In this document: positions 11,834-23,441 of the stretch, in pieces
Layout: every line of letters begins with the position of its first letter
Numbering within the stretch: position 1 is the first letter of the stretch
Origin: Sycobia sp. Sy_11
Lineage: Eukaryota; Arthropoda; Insecta; Hymenoptera; Epichrysomallidae
DNA length: 64,000 nucleotides
Assembly: GCA_018907035.1 (NCBI GenBank)
Contig: JACCIC010000343.1
Location: forward strand, 62,001-126,000
Direction of reading: 5' to 3'
Translations under genes and position numbers: made by a program
Notes under the pieces: generated by a model
What the model was told of the DNA's origin: nothing
Database searches by the model: none
Seen by the model: the letters and a program-made list of their open reading frames with translations, nothing else

Positions 11834-12735
11834 ATGAATAGAAAGAAATGTTATAGCGAGCTGAAAGCCAGAAAAGGATACAAGAACGCTATTAGATTTC
11901 TAAACAGAATCGCAGGTAAAAAGGATGAACTTACTCCAAGGGAGAAAGAGTTTATCCGAAAATATAAGAAAACTGTGGAGAGGTATGAAAAAGATCACAA
12001 GACTTCCCCACAGCTGGAAACGATTAGGAAGAAGGCCTCGACCATACAAGACGAGATAACGTCCATAAAAGTTAATAAGAAAAAGCAACATCTTCAGAGG
12101 GCTGCAGCCATCGTTTCCTCTCCCAAAGTAGAGATACCCAAAAGACAAACATCCCAACCGAGAAAGATGGCCAAAAGGGTTCGTTCTAAAGAGGCGGACG
12201 AAAGAACGGTGAAAAACTCGAAACCCTCGAAAAGATCCAGAAAAGAGGCTGGATGTGGAATCGAAGATTCTGCAGGCTATCGCAGATGGACCAAAGGAGG
12301 ACAACCACGAGGAAACGAACTTCGACGAGGCCAGCTGGCAGAAGGGTGTTAGGGTCGTAGAATGCAGCAACAGGAAGTCTGTAGACTTCCTAAAATGTCT
12401 CATCCGAGACTACGGTGAACTCTGACAGAAGGACAAACACGAACTGATTCCAAGGTCGCAGCTGCCACTCAGCAAATAATATCAGTCTGGGTGCATTCTC
12501 CGGTAGTGAATAAGGAGACTGTAATGAAAATTACTGCAAAGCACAACAAGGGAACAAATGCTCAAAGCTGGAGAATTATTTCCTCAGCACATAGTAAGCG
12601 CGGAAACGGTGTAGACGTGCTCAACGCCGTGGATGCCGAATCCCTTGCTGTGCTAAGATAGAATAAGGGAAGCATCAAGTTCGGGCTGATTATACTGAAG
12701 GCGAGACTGCCCAATGAAGAGAAGTAGCAAGGTGA
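11834..12735 (+). pseudogene. LOA-type ORF1 (RNA-binding protein), broken
   Basis: The opening frame (11834-12352, 172 codons) is highly basic and helical (for example TPREKEFIRKYKKTVERYEK), followed by a K/R/S-rich low-complexity stretch. After frame changes, 12480-12720 reads ISVWVHSPVVNKETVM, then QSWRIISS and VDAESLAVLR. This is the pattern of the DUF4780-like C-terminal domain found in ORF1 of related insect LINEs. ORF1 proteins bind the element RNA. At least one stop (about 12660) and a frameshift break it, so no functional product is expected. Confidence 0.6.
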
Positions 12736-12739
12736 AATG

Positions 12740-15700
12740 GAGATTTCTAGTGGTGCAAATTAATTTGCAACACTGCGAAGAAGCCTTGGAACACCTGATG
12801 CTGAACATGATGGACACGAATGTCGGCATTGCCCTTATACAGAAACATTAGATCATAGGAGACAAAATCCGAAGTTTAAGGGCTGTAGTAAGACTACGAG
12901 CTATTCCATTCCCAAACGATAGGTAAGAAAAGAGCGTGTATAGTAGAAAAAAGAGTTTTAAAACTCATGTTCCTTTCACAACACAGCACAAATGATATGT
13001 CGTCAGTGGTAATCGAACAGAACCTCCACAGATAGAATTCCAGAGCATGGTGAAGGAAGCCACCGACGATGAAAATCTACTGGTGATTGGATGCGATGCT
13101 AAATGGTCACCATGTCTAATGGAGATAAGGACATCAATGAAAGAGGTGAGTGTATTATCGATTATAAATTTTCTACAAATCTAATTATTTGCAATAAAGG
13201 CAACGTGCCGACGTTTGCGAATAGGGTTAGAGAGGAAGTCATAGATCTAACAGTGGCCACAAATAGCGATAAGGCAGCGATCAAAGATTGGAGAGTATCG
13301 ATGGAAAATTCCTACTCGCATCATAGTAGGATACTTTTTGCAATCGATCGGGATACCATGCAGAACAGGGTTTTTAGAAACCCAGAAAAAACAGATTGGA
13401 CAAAGTTCTCTAGATTAGTGGGCAAAAGAATAGGCAATAAGCCTCAACTCTAAATGTCAGTCTCCCGTATATAAATAGAGATAGAGAACAAAGTCAATAA
13501 ACTGGAAGACATCCAAGAAAAGCCTGTCTTGAATCGTGCCTAATAAGAAGAAGCTGCAAAAGCACCAAATCGTGGTGGAATGCAGACCTTAGAGGACTAA
13601 GGAAGGAGACTAGGAGACTCATGAGGTTAGCTAGGAAACAATGAAAAGAGAAGAGATATTCTAAATATAAAGACAGCTTTAATGAATAAAAAAGTAAAAT
13701 TAGAAGGGCTAAATGGGAATCCATAAAAAGTTCCAGTGAGTCACTCACATGCGTAAATGAGGCATCAAACTTTAGGAAGATACTAAAAAAGGAACATGAT
13801 TTCTGAAGAGTACCAGATGACCAGGAGTCTCATGGACAGAAACGAGAATGAAATCATAGAGTTACTAATGGGAGTACTCTTCCCTTGCTGTCAGGCAGAG
13901 AAAGTAGAAAACGAATCACCGTTACGATAAGATCCAATTGACAGAGATAAATGAAGAACGGTAGGAAAGATAGTCACCAGGGAAAGGCTATTATGGGCTA
14001 TAAACTCATTCAACCCCTAAAAATTGGTGGGACTAAATGGCATAATACCCATAATGCTGCAGAAAACCCAAAACACCATTATTGATATTTAATCAAAATC
14101 TTCTTTGACTGCCTAAACTTAGGCTATATGTCAAAGAGATGGAGAGAGGTAAAAGTGGTTTGCATACCTAAATCAGGGAAAACAAGCCACACAACGCCAA
14201 AAGACTTCATACCAATCAGCCTTGCATCGTTTCTTTTAGAAACATTAGAAAGACTGATCAATCTATACATAAAGGAAACTACTGATGTAGAAAGAAGTAC
14301 ACAGTACAGCATGCCTACTTAAAGCTCAAATCTGTAGAGAGTACACAACATGAGGTAGTAGGGACGATAGAGAAAAGCCTCCGACACAAAGAGTACACGC
14401 TAGAGACATTCTTTGATAGAGAGAGTTTTCAATCACGTCCGTACAGAATCAAGAAAGAATACATTAGAGGAAATAGGAGCTGAAAAACTGACTAAAGACT
14501 GGGTGATGGAAATGCTGAGAAGCAGAACGATAAACTGATAAATGGGAGATGGTACAATAAAGAGAAAAACCACTAGGGGTACTCTGTAGGGGGGAGTCAT
14601 TTCTTTCCTCCTGTGGATCATAGTTATCAATAAGCTCCTAAAACCCAGTAAACAAAAGAATAAAAGTAATAGCCTATGCGGATGACGTGGTGAAACTTAT
14701 CACGGGAAAATACCCAACTACGATCAGAGACAATATGGAATCAGTCTTCAAAAAATTTCCAAATGGACAGGACAAAACAAACTGGCTGTGAATCCGGATA
14801 AAATGGAACTCATCCTCTTCACAAGGCAATATAAGATCCCCGATATAGAACCGCTAAGATTGGCCGGACGAGCATTTACGTTCGCCAAAGAGGCAAAATA
14901 CCTTGGAGTGATTTAGTCTTCAAACTATCCTGGAAAAGAAATGTGTAGGAAAAAATGAAAAAAGGTATAAATGCGTTCTATTCTTATAGGAAAATGTTTG
15001 GAAAAATATGGGGATTACAGCCATACATCATCCACTGGATACACACAGCCATAGTGGGACCCATAATTACTTATGGAACCTCTGCATCGTGGGAAGCCAT
15101 GAATAAACAGAAAGGTAAACAGAATAATGCTAGCAAAGGTACAAAGATTGCAGCGCTAGGGATAACCAGAACAAGAAGTGCACCACAAGCAGCTGTACAA
15201 GTGATGTTAAACATACAACTTATAGATCTGCACATAAAATGGCGGGCTGTAAAAGGAACTCTGAGACTCAGAGAATCGACTTTATGGAAATAGCCCAACT
15301 ATGGGCATACAACGATTTTGCGAGAAATTGGGAAGCTGAACAGGGACCGGATAGAAGAACTGAAACAGTCTTCGGATTATATGATTACCAATTCGACTTC
15401 CAGATGAATAGAGAAATAAAGATACTGTCAAAGGAAGACTAGATAAACCGATCTAAACTAAACGGCGATGAAATCTCAATCTCCACAGTTGGATCGAAAA
15501 CGGAAAAAGGAACAGGCATAGGAATCTACTCAGAGCAAATGCAAGTCCAAAAGTCATATCGACTAAACGACAAATGCAGTGTTCTGCAGGCAGAAATCTT
15601 AGCTATTGAAAAGCGGCGAAATTGTTGAAGAATAAAAACCTGAAAAAAGCAATTATTTATACAGATAGCCAACCTGCTTTAAAAGCCCTAAAAAAAACGG

Positions 15701-16326
15701 TTAAACCTGTTTAGATCAAAGTGAGTGATGAGCTTCCGGGAAGCGCGGTCATGGATCCAGAATAATGAAATCAGACTCTGCTGGGTATCAGGACACTTTG
15801 GTGTCGAAGGTAATACCAGCGGATGAACTGGCAAAGCAGGGAATGTAAAATACCAGAACCGCAACAGATACTTATACATTGCCACCGATCAATACGTTTA
15901 AAAAGAAAATAGATGAAACCATCAAAGTAAAACCTAATGAACAGTGGGAGAGAAGAAACGACTGTCTGGGATCTAGGAAACTATGACTAGTTATTGATGA
16001 AACAAGAACCAGTGACCTTTCAAGGCACAAAAAAAGCAACCGTTGTCATAATCACAGGAATACTCACGGAAATAATCACGGGACACTGTGCACCAGGCGT
16101 CAATCTCAAAAGATGGGGCAAAGGGTTTGATGATTCATGTAGAGAATACCATATGGAAGAGGAAACAATAATCCACTTACTATGCCGATGTCCAGCCCTA
16201 GTAAACAAAAGACTTACATTTTTAAGACAAAGCTTCATCGAAGATGTGGAAGGGTCATCAAGCGTAGATATTAGAATATTAGCTAAATTTACGAGAGACT
16301 GGAAATATTTCTCTAAAAAGAAATAG
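12740..16326 (+). pseudogene. LOA-type ORF2 (endonuclease-RT-RNase H), broken
   Basis: The start resembles an endonuclease N-terminus (VVQINLQHCEEALEHL near 12745). At 13103-13453 the endonuclease C-terminal half reads NERGECIIDYKFSTNLIICN and EEVIDLTVAT. The linker contains WWNADLRGLRKETRRLMRL near 13570. Reverse transcriptase fingers are seen at 14128-14322 (VVCIPKSGKT and PISLASFLLE). The catalytic box reads YADDVV near 14675. RNase H lies at about 15470-15720 (TGIGIYSEQ, LQAEILAIEK, IIYTDSQPALKAL). A C-terminal Cys/His cluster is at about 16135-16195 (CREYHMEEETIIHLLCRCP). Dozens of stops and frame changes separate these blocks. Confidence 0.75.
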
Positions 16327-16445
16327 GTTCTGCTTCCATCTTCGGGAAAAATAGGGCATAGCAATGGGCCTAAGGCCACCAAGCGTAAGTGCAATGTCCG
16401 AATAGAACAGAGCACCAGCCCTTACAACCTAACTTCACCTAACCT

Positions 16446-16470
16446 ATGAAATATATATATATATATATAT
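16446..16470. repeat. (AT)n tail at the LINE 3' end
   Basis: A pure AT dinucleotide run directly after the LINE 3' terminus, either a simple-repeat tail of the element or the target site. Confidence 0.7.
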
Positions 16471-16869
16471 AGTCATGATTAAATTTATAATTATTATGGT
16501 TCTGTCTTATAAAATTAGAATTAGTAGTTGTTTAAATATTTTTGATATTAGACTTTGTAGTTAAATTAAAATTGAATCATAATGTTAATATATAATTATA
16601 ATATAACAGGAAACTTTAATATATTTAGGAATTTATAAGTTTAATTCATGCAGTTCATAGATATAAAAAGCTTTTATAGATTTAATTATTATTATCATTA
16701 TCATTTTTGTGATTATTGTTATTAGTATTGTTGTTGTTGTTATTGTTATTTTTATTGTTGTTGTTATTGTTGCTATTGTTTTTGTTGTTGTTTTTGTTCG
16801 CTAGATTATAGAACACCGATTCTATATTTCGAATATATCTATATTGTATAAATACTCATAATGCACAAT
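16471..16869. repeat. AT-rich spacer with TTG/TTA trinucleotide tract
   Basis: No gene. From about 16715 to 16798 the sequence is an imperfect trinucleotide tract of GTT and ATT units. Confidence 0.6.
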
Positions 16870-17017
16870 TTAACCTTTAGACTGCCGGCATTGTTCGTAT
16901 ATGAGCCACATGTGACCTTGACAGCTACTCTAAAGATATGAAGTGTTTTTATGTATAAATTTTGCACATCAAAAATATCAATTTATAAGGCAAAAATGCC
17001 GGCAGTCTAAAGGTTAA
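16870..17017. mobile_element. piggyBac-type MITE, 148 bp, perfect 23-bp inverted ends
   Basis: Both ends carry the same 23 bp in inverted orientation (16870-16892 and 16995-17017). Each arm begins with TTAA followed by CCTTTAGACTGCCGGCATT. TTAA is the target duplicated by piggyBac transposases, and a C-rich start after TTAA is usual for the group. The 102-bp core has no coding capacity. Perfect arms suggest a recent insertion or strong end conservation. A chance hairpin is unlikely at 23 of 23 matches. Confidence 0.7.
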
Positions 17018-17108
17018 TGTATTACTATCGCTAGTACTTAAACACATTAATGGTAAAATAACTAAATATTAAAAATTAACAATTGTACTGATGTCAAATC
17101 TTTTGAAT

Positions 17109-17496
17109 TAAATTAACAAATATTTTTATCGATCTTACAGTCTTTATACTATAATATATTATACTAAAATAATGACAGTCAGACTGTTCTTGTTCTTGTT
17201 AAGATCACCCCCAAAGAATCTGAAATAGAACTTTCAAAATAATAAAAACAACAATAAAAATAATAAACTATATTCTATGTTAACAAAGGACAAGCTCACT
17301 GCTCTCACCACCTTAACTTCCTCCTTTATGTTTACCCAAATTCTTCGTTATTGTTCGCCGCGTTGAATCGCTTCATCTTAAGTTGTATTTCAGATTCAAC
17401 GGGGTGAACTTAAACAAGGATAGTGCGACTGTGATTTGGTATAATATATTATAGTATAAGGACTCTCAGATCGATAAAAATATTTTTTAATTTAGT
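17109..17496. repeat. Foldback element with about 55-bp inverted arms
   Basis: The left arm (17109-17164, with TATTTTTATCGATCT and CTTTATACTATAATATATT) is mirrored by the right arm (17439-17496) with few mismatches. The core of about 275 bp is non-coding and includes a GC-richer part (TTCGCCGCGTTGAATCG). It has the form of a non-autonomous inverted-repeat element. No clear target duplication. Confidence 0.6.
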
Positions 17497-17568
17497 AAAT
17501 ATTCAATATAGTAAAGAATATAATCATTAACATAAGACAATAAATACACATAAAAAATGTTTCATTAG

Positions 17569-17572
<4 letters not shown>

Positions 17573-17621
<49 letters not shown>
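17573..17621. repeat. (AT)n microsatellite
   Basis: Pure AT run immediately beside the gypsy LTR. It may be the AT-rich target and obscures the target duplication. Confidence 0.9.
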
Positions 17622-17624
<3 letters not shown>

Positions 17625-18104
17625 AACGGCGTTTTCACGCCGCTCGACTTATCTCCGTGCGATGCTGCATATATCCGGATAGTCGGCATGAACCTAGAGC
17701 GGAATAGGGAAATCGGCAGGGAAAAAGTAATTAACACAGATTTCGAGGTTCACCACGAGCTTCACGCTTTTATTTATTCACATACACTCACATACTCGTT
17801 ACATTGATACTTCACACGCGCAATCTAATCATACAACACACTCTTACACTTATTTAAATTCGTATCATACGATTATTCCGATATAATTACACATGAGCAG
17901 TTACTACACGGGGGACAGGGACACGCGATAGAGACGTAAACAGATGGACAAACACTCGAGGATATGCTCGCGACGTGGGCACAGCGGCGGCGGGCGCGAC
18001 GAACCTATTAACTAGCGCACTCAGCGGTCAAGTACTTGCCTTTACCGTGTGCAGCGGGGCGTCGTCGGCTTTCCTCAGGAACGGGCTACTAGACGAGATG
18101 GTCG

Positions 18105-18141
<37 letters not shown>

Positions 18142-18775
18142 CAACACTCATCAAGCAGGCGGCGGCAGCCGCGGCGATGGTGGGCCCTCTCTCTCTCGCG
18201 CTTCCTCTCGAGCGGCTTGACTCCAGTCGGGCGGGCCGTCGGCAGTGCTGCTGCTGCTGGAGCTGTTGGCTGCTTGGTGATGGTAGAGGAGAGCAGGGTG
18301 CTCACTGATGTCAGGCCGTGCGCGACTCCGGTCGGGCAGGCGCACGTGGCGGCGGCGGTGTTGGTTAGACGATGACGGTCGAGAAGCTGATCGCTCTCCC
18401 GATGCGGGCACTCGCTACGACGAGAACCGTCGGGACGTTGGGCGGAGTGCTCGCTGCGTCTTCTCTGTCCAGATCAGAGACGTCGGTATCGAGCCGGGTT
18501 ACAATAGTCTCTTTGCTGACAACACTACGGTGCACGAGCCACTCTCAGTGCGGGGCTAAAGATGCTGTTTTTCGTTAAGGCGTAGCGAAGATATAAGGAA
18601 ACGCGTCTGTATTGCACCGTGGCTCGACAGAGGAGAAGAAGTTCGCTTCATTCTAGTTCCAGTGTCGCGTTGCACGGCGCTTCACGTGCGCTCTTTTGGG
18701 AGCGCGAATGTAGTATTCGCGCTTACGCGCGCACTCGGTTTTGACACGCAAAAACCGTAGATCGGGTCGGTTACA
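17622..18775 (-). repeat. Gypsy LTR, 1154 bp
   Basis: Bounded by TGTAACGGCG at the left and GGTTACA at the right, symmetrical TGTAAC...GTTACA ends as expected of an LTR read on either strand. It contains a (CT)n tract (about 18111-18139) and a very GC-rich segment (18150-18480). Related copies lie at 30437 (fragment) and 31441 (solo LTR), which shows it is a dispersed family. The adjoining purine tract marks it as the 3' LTR of the minus-strand element. Confidence 0.88.
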
Positions 18776-18793
18776 AATTCCCCCTCCCAAAAC
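18776..18793 (-). promoter_or_regulatory. Polypurine tract of the gypsy element
   Basis: On the minus strand TTTTGGGAGGGGGAATT directly precedes the LTR start TGTAACC. This is the expected plus-strand primer of reverse transcription and fixes the element's orientation. Confidence 0.8.
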
Positions 18794-19648
18794 TGACGTG
18801 GGCGCGTTGGAGTAAGTACAAACTAAATCTGATAGCGTTACGGGGAAACGGACAATACCACGGTAGGGGAACAAAAGGAAGTGATACATATTTACGATAT
18901 ACTATATAGGTGTGAATACTCGGTCACTCATGGAAGTGTGGTGTTTTCGATACGATAATACTAGTGCACAAAATGACATTTTTTTTCTTAACCTAATCGA
19001 GACACCCGCTGGTGTTCACAGGAGTCGTAGCTGTTTGCGGTGACTCGATATAATACTAAGATATAATAATAATAGAATAATATAGTATAATAGGATATAA
19101 TATATAATATAATACTAGATATAATATAAGATAAGAAGTACAAAAATAGGGAAGGGAAAATCGTGGATGGATTTTGTTTTTTTTTCGGTGTCGATAATTG
19201 ATGTTTCGTCATGATGAGCCGTGGCTTCTTGGTTCTTTCATAGTGGTCTTCTGTAGGTGTTGCTGAAACAGTGGGATCTGTGGTAGTTCCGTGTTTCTTT
19301 TAGCGTGGGTGCTGCGTTGGTGCAGCGGGAAAGTAGCTGACCTTTTTCAAGAGCCATTGCATGCTCACTTTAATCGGAACATTGCCGTTAATGTCCACGC
19401 CCGTCGAGGCTATGGCCTTTTTGATTCGATGGTATTATGATTTTTTCCTTGGTCCTTGCATCGTGAGCGCCTGAGGCTTCTGGGCGAGACTCTTTCCGGC
19501 TTGACTTTTGTACTGCGACCGAGCGCATGAACGCACAGCGGTCGCCTCGGTACAGCCTGACCTCGCCATCCTCTGGCGTGCTCACATAGACTACCTTTTC
19601 AGCCGGCCTCCAGGCGGGCTGTCTTGCTGGAACTGATCTCCGGTGGAA
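18794..19648 (-). other. Gypsy 3' untranslated region
   Basis: Lies between the pol remnants and the purine tract. It includes an AT-rich low-complexity stretch (about 19040-19140). No envelope-like frame with transmembrane segments was recognised. Confidence 0.5.
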
Positions 19649-22600
19649 TCAGGGGCCTGGTCGAAAAGGTGGCGGGCTGATTGAGCGTATCTGCTCATAA
19701 TTGCATTTTAGCGCGTTTCTTTGTATTCGCACTTTACGTTTAGACACCTCGAGTGGTCCCGTCTTGTGGGACACCGCTCCATTGGAGACCTCTAGATTGG
19801 AGGGTTGGTCCTCGGCGGTATAGCTCTCTCCGGGTCTGGTTAGTTTGGGCATATCTTGCCGCCGGAGTCCTCGGCCTCTGCCGATGCCTCTCAGCATTGT
19901 TCTTCTCGTTGCTGCTGGTATCTGTGGAGAAAGTTATGTTCTTATTAGGAGGATAGTACCTCTTTAAGTCCGATATGTGTACCGCCGTTTTCTTTCCTCT
20001 ACCTCAAATATTACGGGGGAGATTTGCTTGGTTACTCGACAAGGGGCTATGAATTTTGGCGCTAGTTTCGCAGAGAATTTTTCGGGGCCTGATGAAAGTA
20101 CATGGTTACGCCTACATACTTGGTCGTTTCTGTCGAATGTATTCTGTCTCCTCTTCCGATTATAATATTTGGCTTGTTTCTCCCCGGCTACGCTCAAGTT
20201 TTTTCTTACTAACTCGCGGATGGATGGCAACCTTTTAACTCGATTCAGCCAATCGGAGGACCTTAGTGTTCGTAATTGCGGTGTTACTCCCTGAGTGTCT
20301 CTGTACGTCGCCATTTGTCTTCGCTGTCGGCCAAAATTTAGGAATACCGGCGACGTTTATGTACTCGCGTGTACGGCGGACTTTACCGCAAACGCGAACT
20401 CAGGGAGGTGCAAGTCCCAATCTTTGTGGTCGTTTTCTATGAAGGTGGCAATCATAGTTTTGACCACTCGATTAACCCGCTCTACGGGATTTGCCTGCGC
20501 ATGATAATGTGCTATGCATTGATGGGTGATACCCAGTTCGCTTAACTTGTTTTTAAGCATGTTATTGCCGAATTCAGTGCCGTTGTCTGTAATAAAATAT
20601 TTTGGGCACCCTACTTGAAGACCATAAGCTCTCCGAGCGCCTTAGAGATGGCATCGCCTGTGGCTTTCCGTAAAGATTCTGAGATACCTTTTGTATTTGG
20701 CACTCAGGGCAGTGCTTGATCTAAGCGTGGATGTCTCTACGCATCCCCGGCCAGTAGTAGTGTTGGTTGACTTTATATGCGGTCTTTTTGACGCCGAAGT
20801 GTCCTGATGTTGGAGTGTTGTGACACTCATATAAGACTCGCTCCCTATCTTTATACGGTATCGTCAATTTCTAGTCATCGGAGCTCTCGCCTATGATATT
20901 GGTAAACTCATTTGGGTGGTGATCGTATAGCTTTTCTCCTCTGACTGTCCAGTCTAGGTGTTTATCTGGATCTCTTTGTATATTTCTTATTTTCTCGTTA
21001 TACCATATGTCTCTCTCGATAGTGGTTATCGGGGCGGTAGGGGACTGGGATTGTTGTGGGGGTCTAGAGAAAGCATCGGGTAAATGATGTAAAGCACCTT
21101 TTCTATGTATAATCTCCATGTTGTACGCTTGAAGTGCTGTCCCCATCTTGCTAGGCGGCCCGTTGGATTCTTGAGGGTGTGTAGCCATTTGAGACTACTC
21201 TGGTCTGTTATGACCGTGAACCTGTCGCCTAGCCAGTATCCTCTAAATTCCTCCACAGCCCACAAGACAGCTAAGCACTCTTTTTCCGTCACTGTATAAT
21301 TCGACTCTGCCTGATTTAGAGTTTAACTCGCATATGCTATGGGGTGCTCTTCGCCGCTGCTCTCTTGGCTGAGCACGGCCACCAGTGCGTAGCTGCTTGC
21401 GTCTGTTTGAAGTGTGAACGCTTTGTTTTGCGTAGGGCAAGCAAGCACTGGTGCTTGTGTTAGGAGTATTTTAAGTTTGTCAAACACCCCTTGTTGGGGC
21501 GGACCCCAATGCCATTTGATGTTTTTCTTGAATAATTTGGTGAGTGGCAGTTTTATTTCAGCTAACGCTTTGATAAAACAGGCATACCATCCAACCATTC
21601 CTAAAAAGGCCCGCAGTTGTTTCAAGTTGGTAGGCCTTGGATATTCGCTGACCGGGCGAACTTTATCCGGATCGGTCCGTATGCCGTTCTCGTCAAGTAT
21701 ATAGCCAAGATACTTAACCTCTGGGCAGCAAAATTCGGATTTATCCTTATTAATTTGTCACCCGACCTCGTTCAGGCGGGTGAGCACAGCAATTAATTTC
21801 CGAGTGTGCTGCTTGAATGTCTTAGTGGCGACTATTATGTCGTCCATGTAGACGAAAACGGTCGGCTGCCATTTCGGCCCAAAAATAAGGTCCATACATC
21901 TTTCAAAACTGTCTGGGGCATTAGTCAGCCCGTATGGTAGTCGAGTATCTTGGAATAAACCCTTCTGTGGGACCGCATAGGCGGCGATTTCCTTGCTGCC
22001 TGGATATAAGGAGATCTGATGGTAAGCCTGGCTCAGATCTATCTTGGATAGATACCGAGCGTCCCTTAGGTTATCTAACAAGACATCCATGTGAGGCAGC
22101 GCATACGCGTCTTCCTTGTTACGTGATTCACCGCCCTGTAGTCGATAGAGAAACGAATCTTCCCATCTTTCTTGGGCACAATCACAGGGCAACTACTCCA
22201 TTGGATCGTGAATGGCTCGATAATACCCTCTGCCAGCAGCCGATCTATCTCATTGTGCGCCTGGTTGAGTAACCGGTCTGGAATTCGACGTACCCATTGT
22301 TTGATGGGATGGTTCCCTTGTACGTCGATGTGATGCGGCTAAATCCGCACCAGATGCAAAGTTTTTCTCGGTACGAGTATTAGGTCGTATAGCACCCGAT
22401 CGAGTTCCTGTCTTTCTGCCGTATTCAGACGCGCTACTCCATTCACGGCTGCTATGGCGGTGATGGTTTCTAGAGGCACATTACCTGACGTCACGAAGTG
22501 TCGCATTATTTTCCGGTTTGTGTGCCACGTGGCGTTTGCGAAATTTATTGTGACCTTCATTAGGGTTAGGATATCCATTCCTATTATGAGGTCTTATTTC

Positions 22601-23031
22601 AGTACTTTTGTTACTTTGAATCGGGCCTTAAAGCGTTGGCCATCGATTTGCAGAATCAGATCAAGTTCTCCGTCGTTTGGGCAAAGCTTTCTGTCAGGCA
22701 TTTGCATGTATGACGTTATTGGTAGGATCGCTGACTCTACCAATTTATCTGGCTCAGGCCCGATGTAGGATTTCCGAGCGCCTGGATCTATTAGCGTCGG
22801 AAAAATCTTTCCCATTATTTCTATACTTAAAAAGAATCTATTCTCTTTGTGTTTGTGCCGTAGGTTGTGTATTTGTGCCGTAGGTTGTGTACTTGTTACG
22901 TCACTGGCTTTCGGGCATTGAGTTCTGGGGTTGTTTTCCCTTGTGTGTGGAGCCGTATCACGGGGGGTGTCAAGGCTGGCTACACATGCTTGCTCCCCTA
23001 TGCATTTTCCGACCTGTTGTTCGGGCCACAC
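19649..23031 (-). pseudogene. Gypsy pol (protease-RT-RNase H-integrase), broken
   Basis: Minus-strand order: the protease (about 22850-22400) has LIDPGARKSYIG in place of the usual DSGA motif. The RT (about 22330-21640) has VIVPKKDGKIRF, YGLTNAPDSFERCMD and the YMDD box (VFVYMDDIIVA). RNase H has [22 protein letters not shown] and [12 protein letters not shown]. The integrase has a zinc-binding HHCC region (GHFGVKKTAYKV, CPECQ near 20720), then FITDNGTEF near 20600 and a following NPVERVNR. Lesions are in-frame stops near 22593, 21758 (TGA after NEVG) and 21323, frameshifts near 22110 and 21150, a stop within the integrase zinc region, and a deletion between CPECQIQKVSQ and NLYGKATGDAIS. That deletion removes the part of the core that should carry the first catalytic aspartate. 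Confidence 0.88.
22852..22891. repeat. 20-bp tandem duplication in the gypsy protease region
   Basis: Two adjacent copies of TTTGTGCCGTAGGTTGTGTA, probably replication slippage. It lies just upstream of the protease coding block. Confidence 0.75.
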
Positions 23032-23056
23032 CGCGTGAAATTGAGCGTGGTGACGT

Positions 23057-23283
23057 TATTAAGACCAATACAGAGAGTGTACCCGTTAGAAGTAAGTCTT
23101 CGAAATTCTGATGATACTGAAATAGATTGTATACTAAAGAATAAATATGTAAATCAAAATAAGAAAGAATGCACAACACAAGCAAGTGTCCCATATCCAA
23201 TTGATATAAAACAGGACCATGTAATCACGCGTAGCGGACGTACATCCCGTCGTCCTGATAGACTAATGTATTCTTATAAGTAA
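23057..23283 (+). pseudogene. C-terminus of a BEL/Pao pol polyprotein
   Basis: About 75 codons ending in TAA. The frame opens with LRPIQRVYPLEVS and closes with VITRSGRTSRRPDRLMYSYK. The R-P-I-Q-R-hydrophobic-P-L-E block followed by a basic R-S-G-R-T tail is how BEL/Pao integrase regions commonly end, from my knowledge of the family. Nothing upstream of this point is present, so no catalytic domain is encoded. A gypsy-type origin is the alternative. Confidence 0.6.
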
Positions 23284-23309
23284 TATGTCAAAAATCTCAT
23301 GTAATAGCG

Positions 23310-23341
<32 letters not shown>

Positions 23342-23441
23342 TGTTTATATTTATTATTGTACTGTACTGAATCGAATAAAGATATTTTAGACTCTTGTAG
23401 CTTAGCCACATAATACAAACACGTTATATTTCCGGGGAGGA

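Larger units (their letters stand above)
11030..16445 (+). mobile_element. LOA/I-type non-LTR retrotransposon, decayed
   Basis: A 5.4-kb plus-strand LINE remnant. It has a 5' leader with palindromes, an ORF1 with a DUF4780-like C-terminal region, and an ORF2 with endonuclease, reverse transcriptase, RNase H and a C-terminal Cys/His motif. RNase H after reverse transcriptase points to the I/LOA/R1 group of the Jockey superfamily. The 3' end has the short imperfect repeats ACCTAACTTCACCTAACC and runs into an (AT)n tail rather than poly(A). All reading frames are broken by many stops and frameshifts, so this is an old copy. The 5' boundary is approximate and no target duplication was identified. 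Confidence 0.8.

Noticed and set aside
16421..16445. CCTAAC repeats as telomeric (TTAGG)n sequence
   Set aside because: Only two or three imperfect units, located at the end of the LOA-type LINE. They are part of the element's 3' end.
18049..18559. Overlapping GC-rich frames as a host exon
   Set aside because: They lie inside the gypsy LTR and contain the (CT)n tract. No domain recognised.
22867..23283. 138-codon plus-strand frame as a single gene
   Set aside because: Only the part after 23057 is BEL/Pao-like. The first part is antisense gypsy sequence fused by the insertion.
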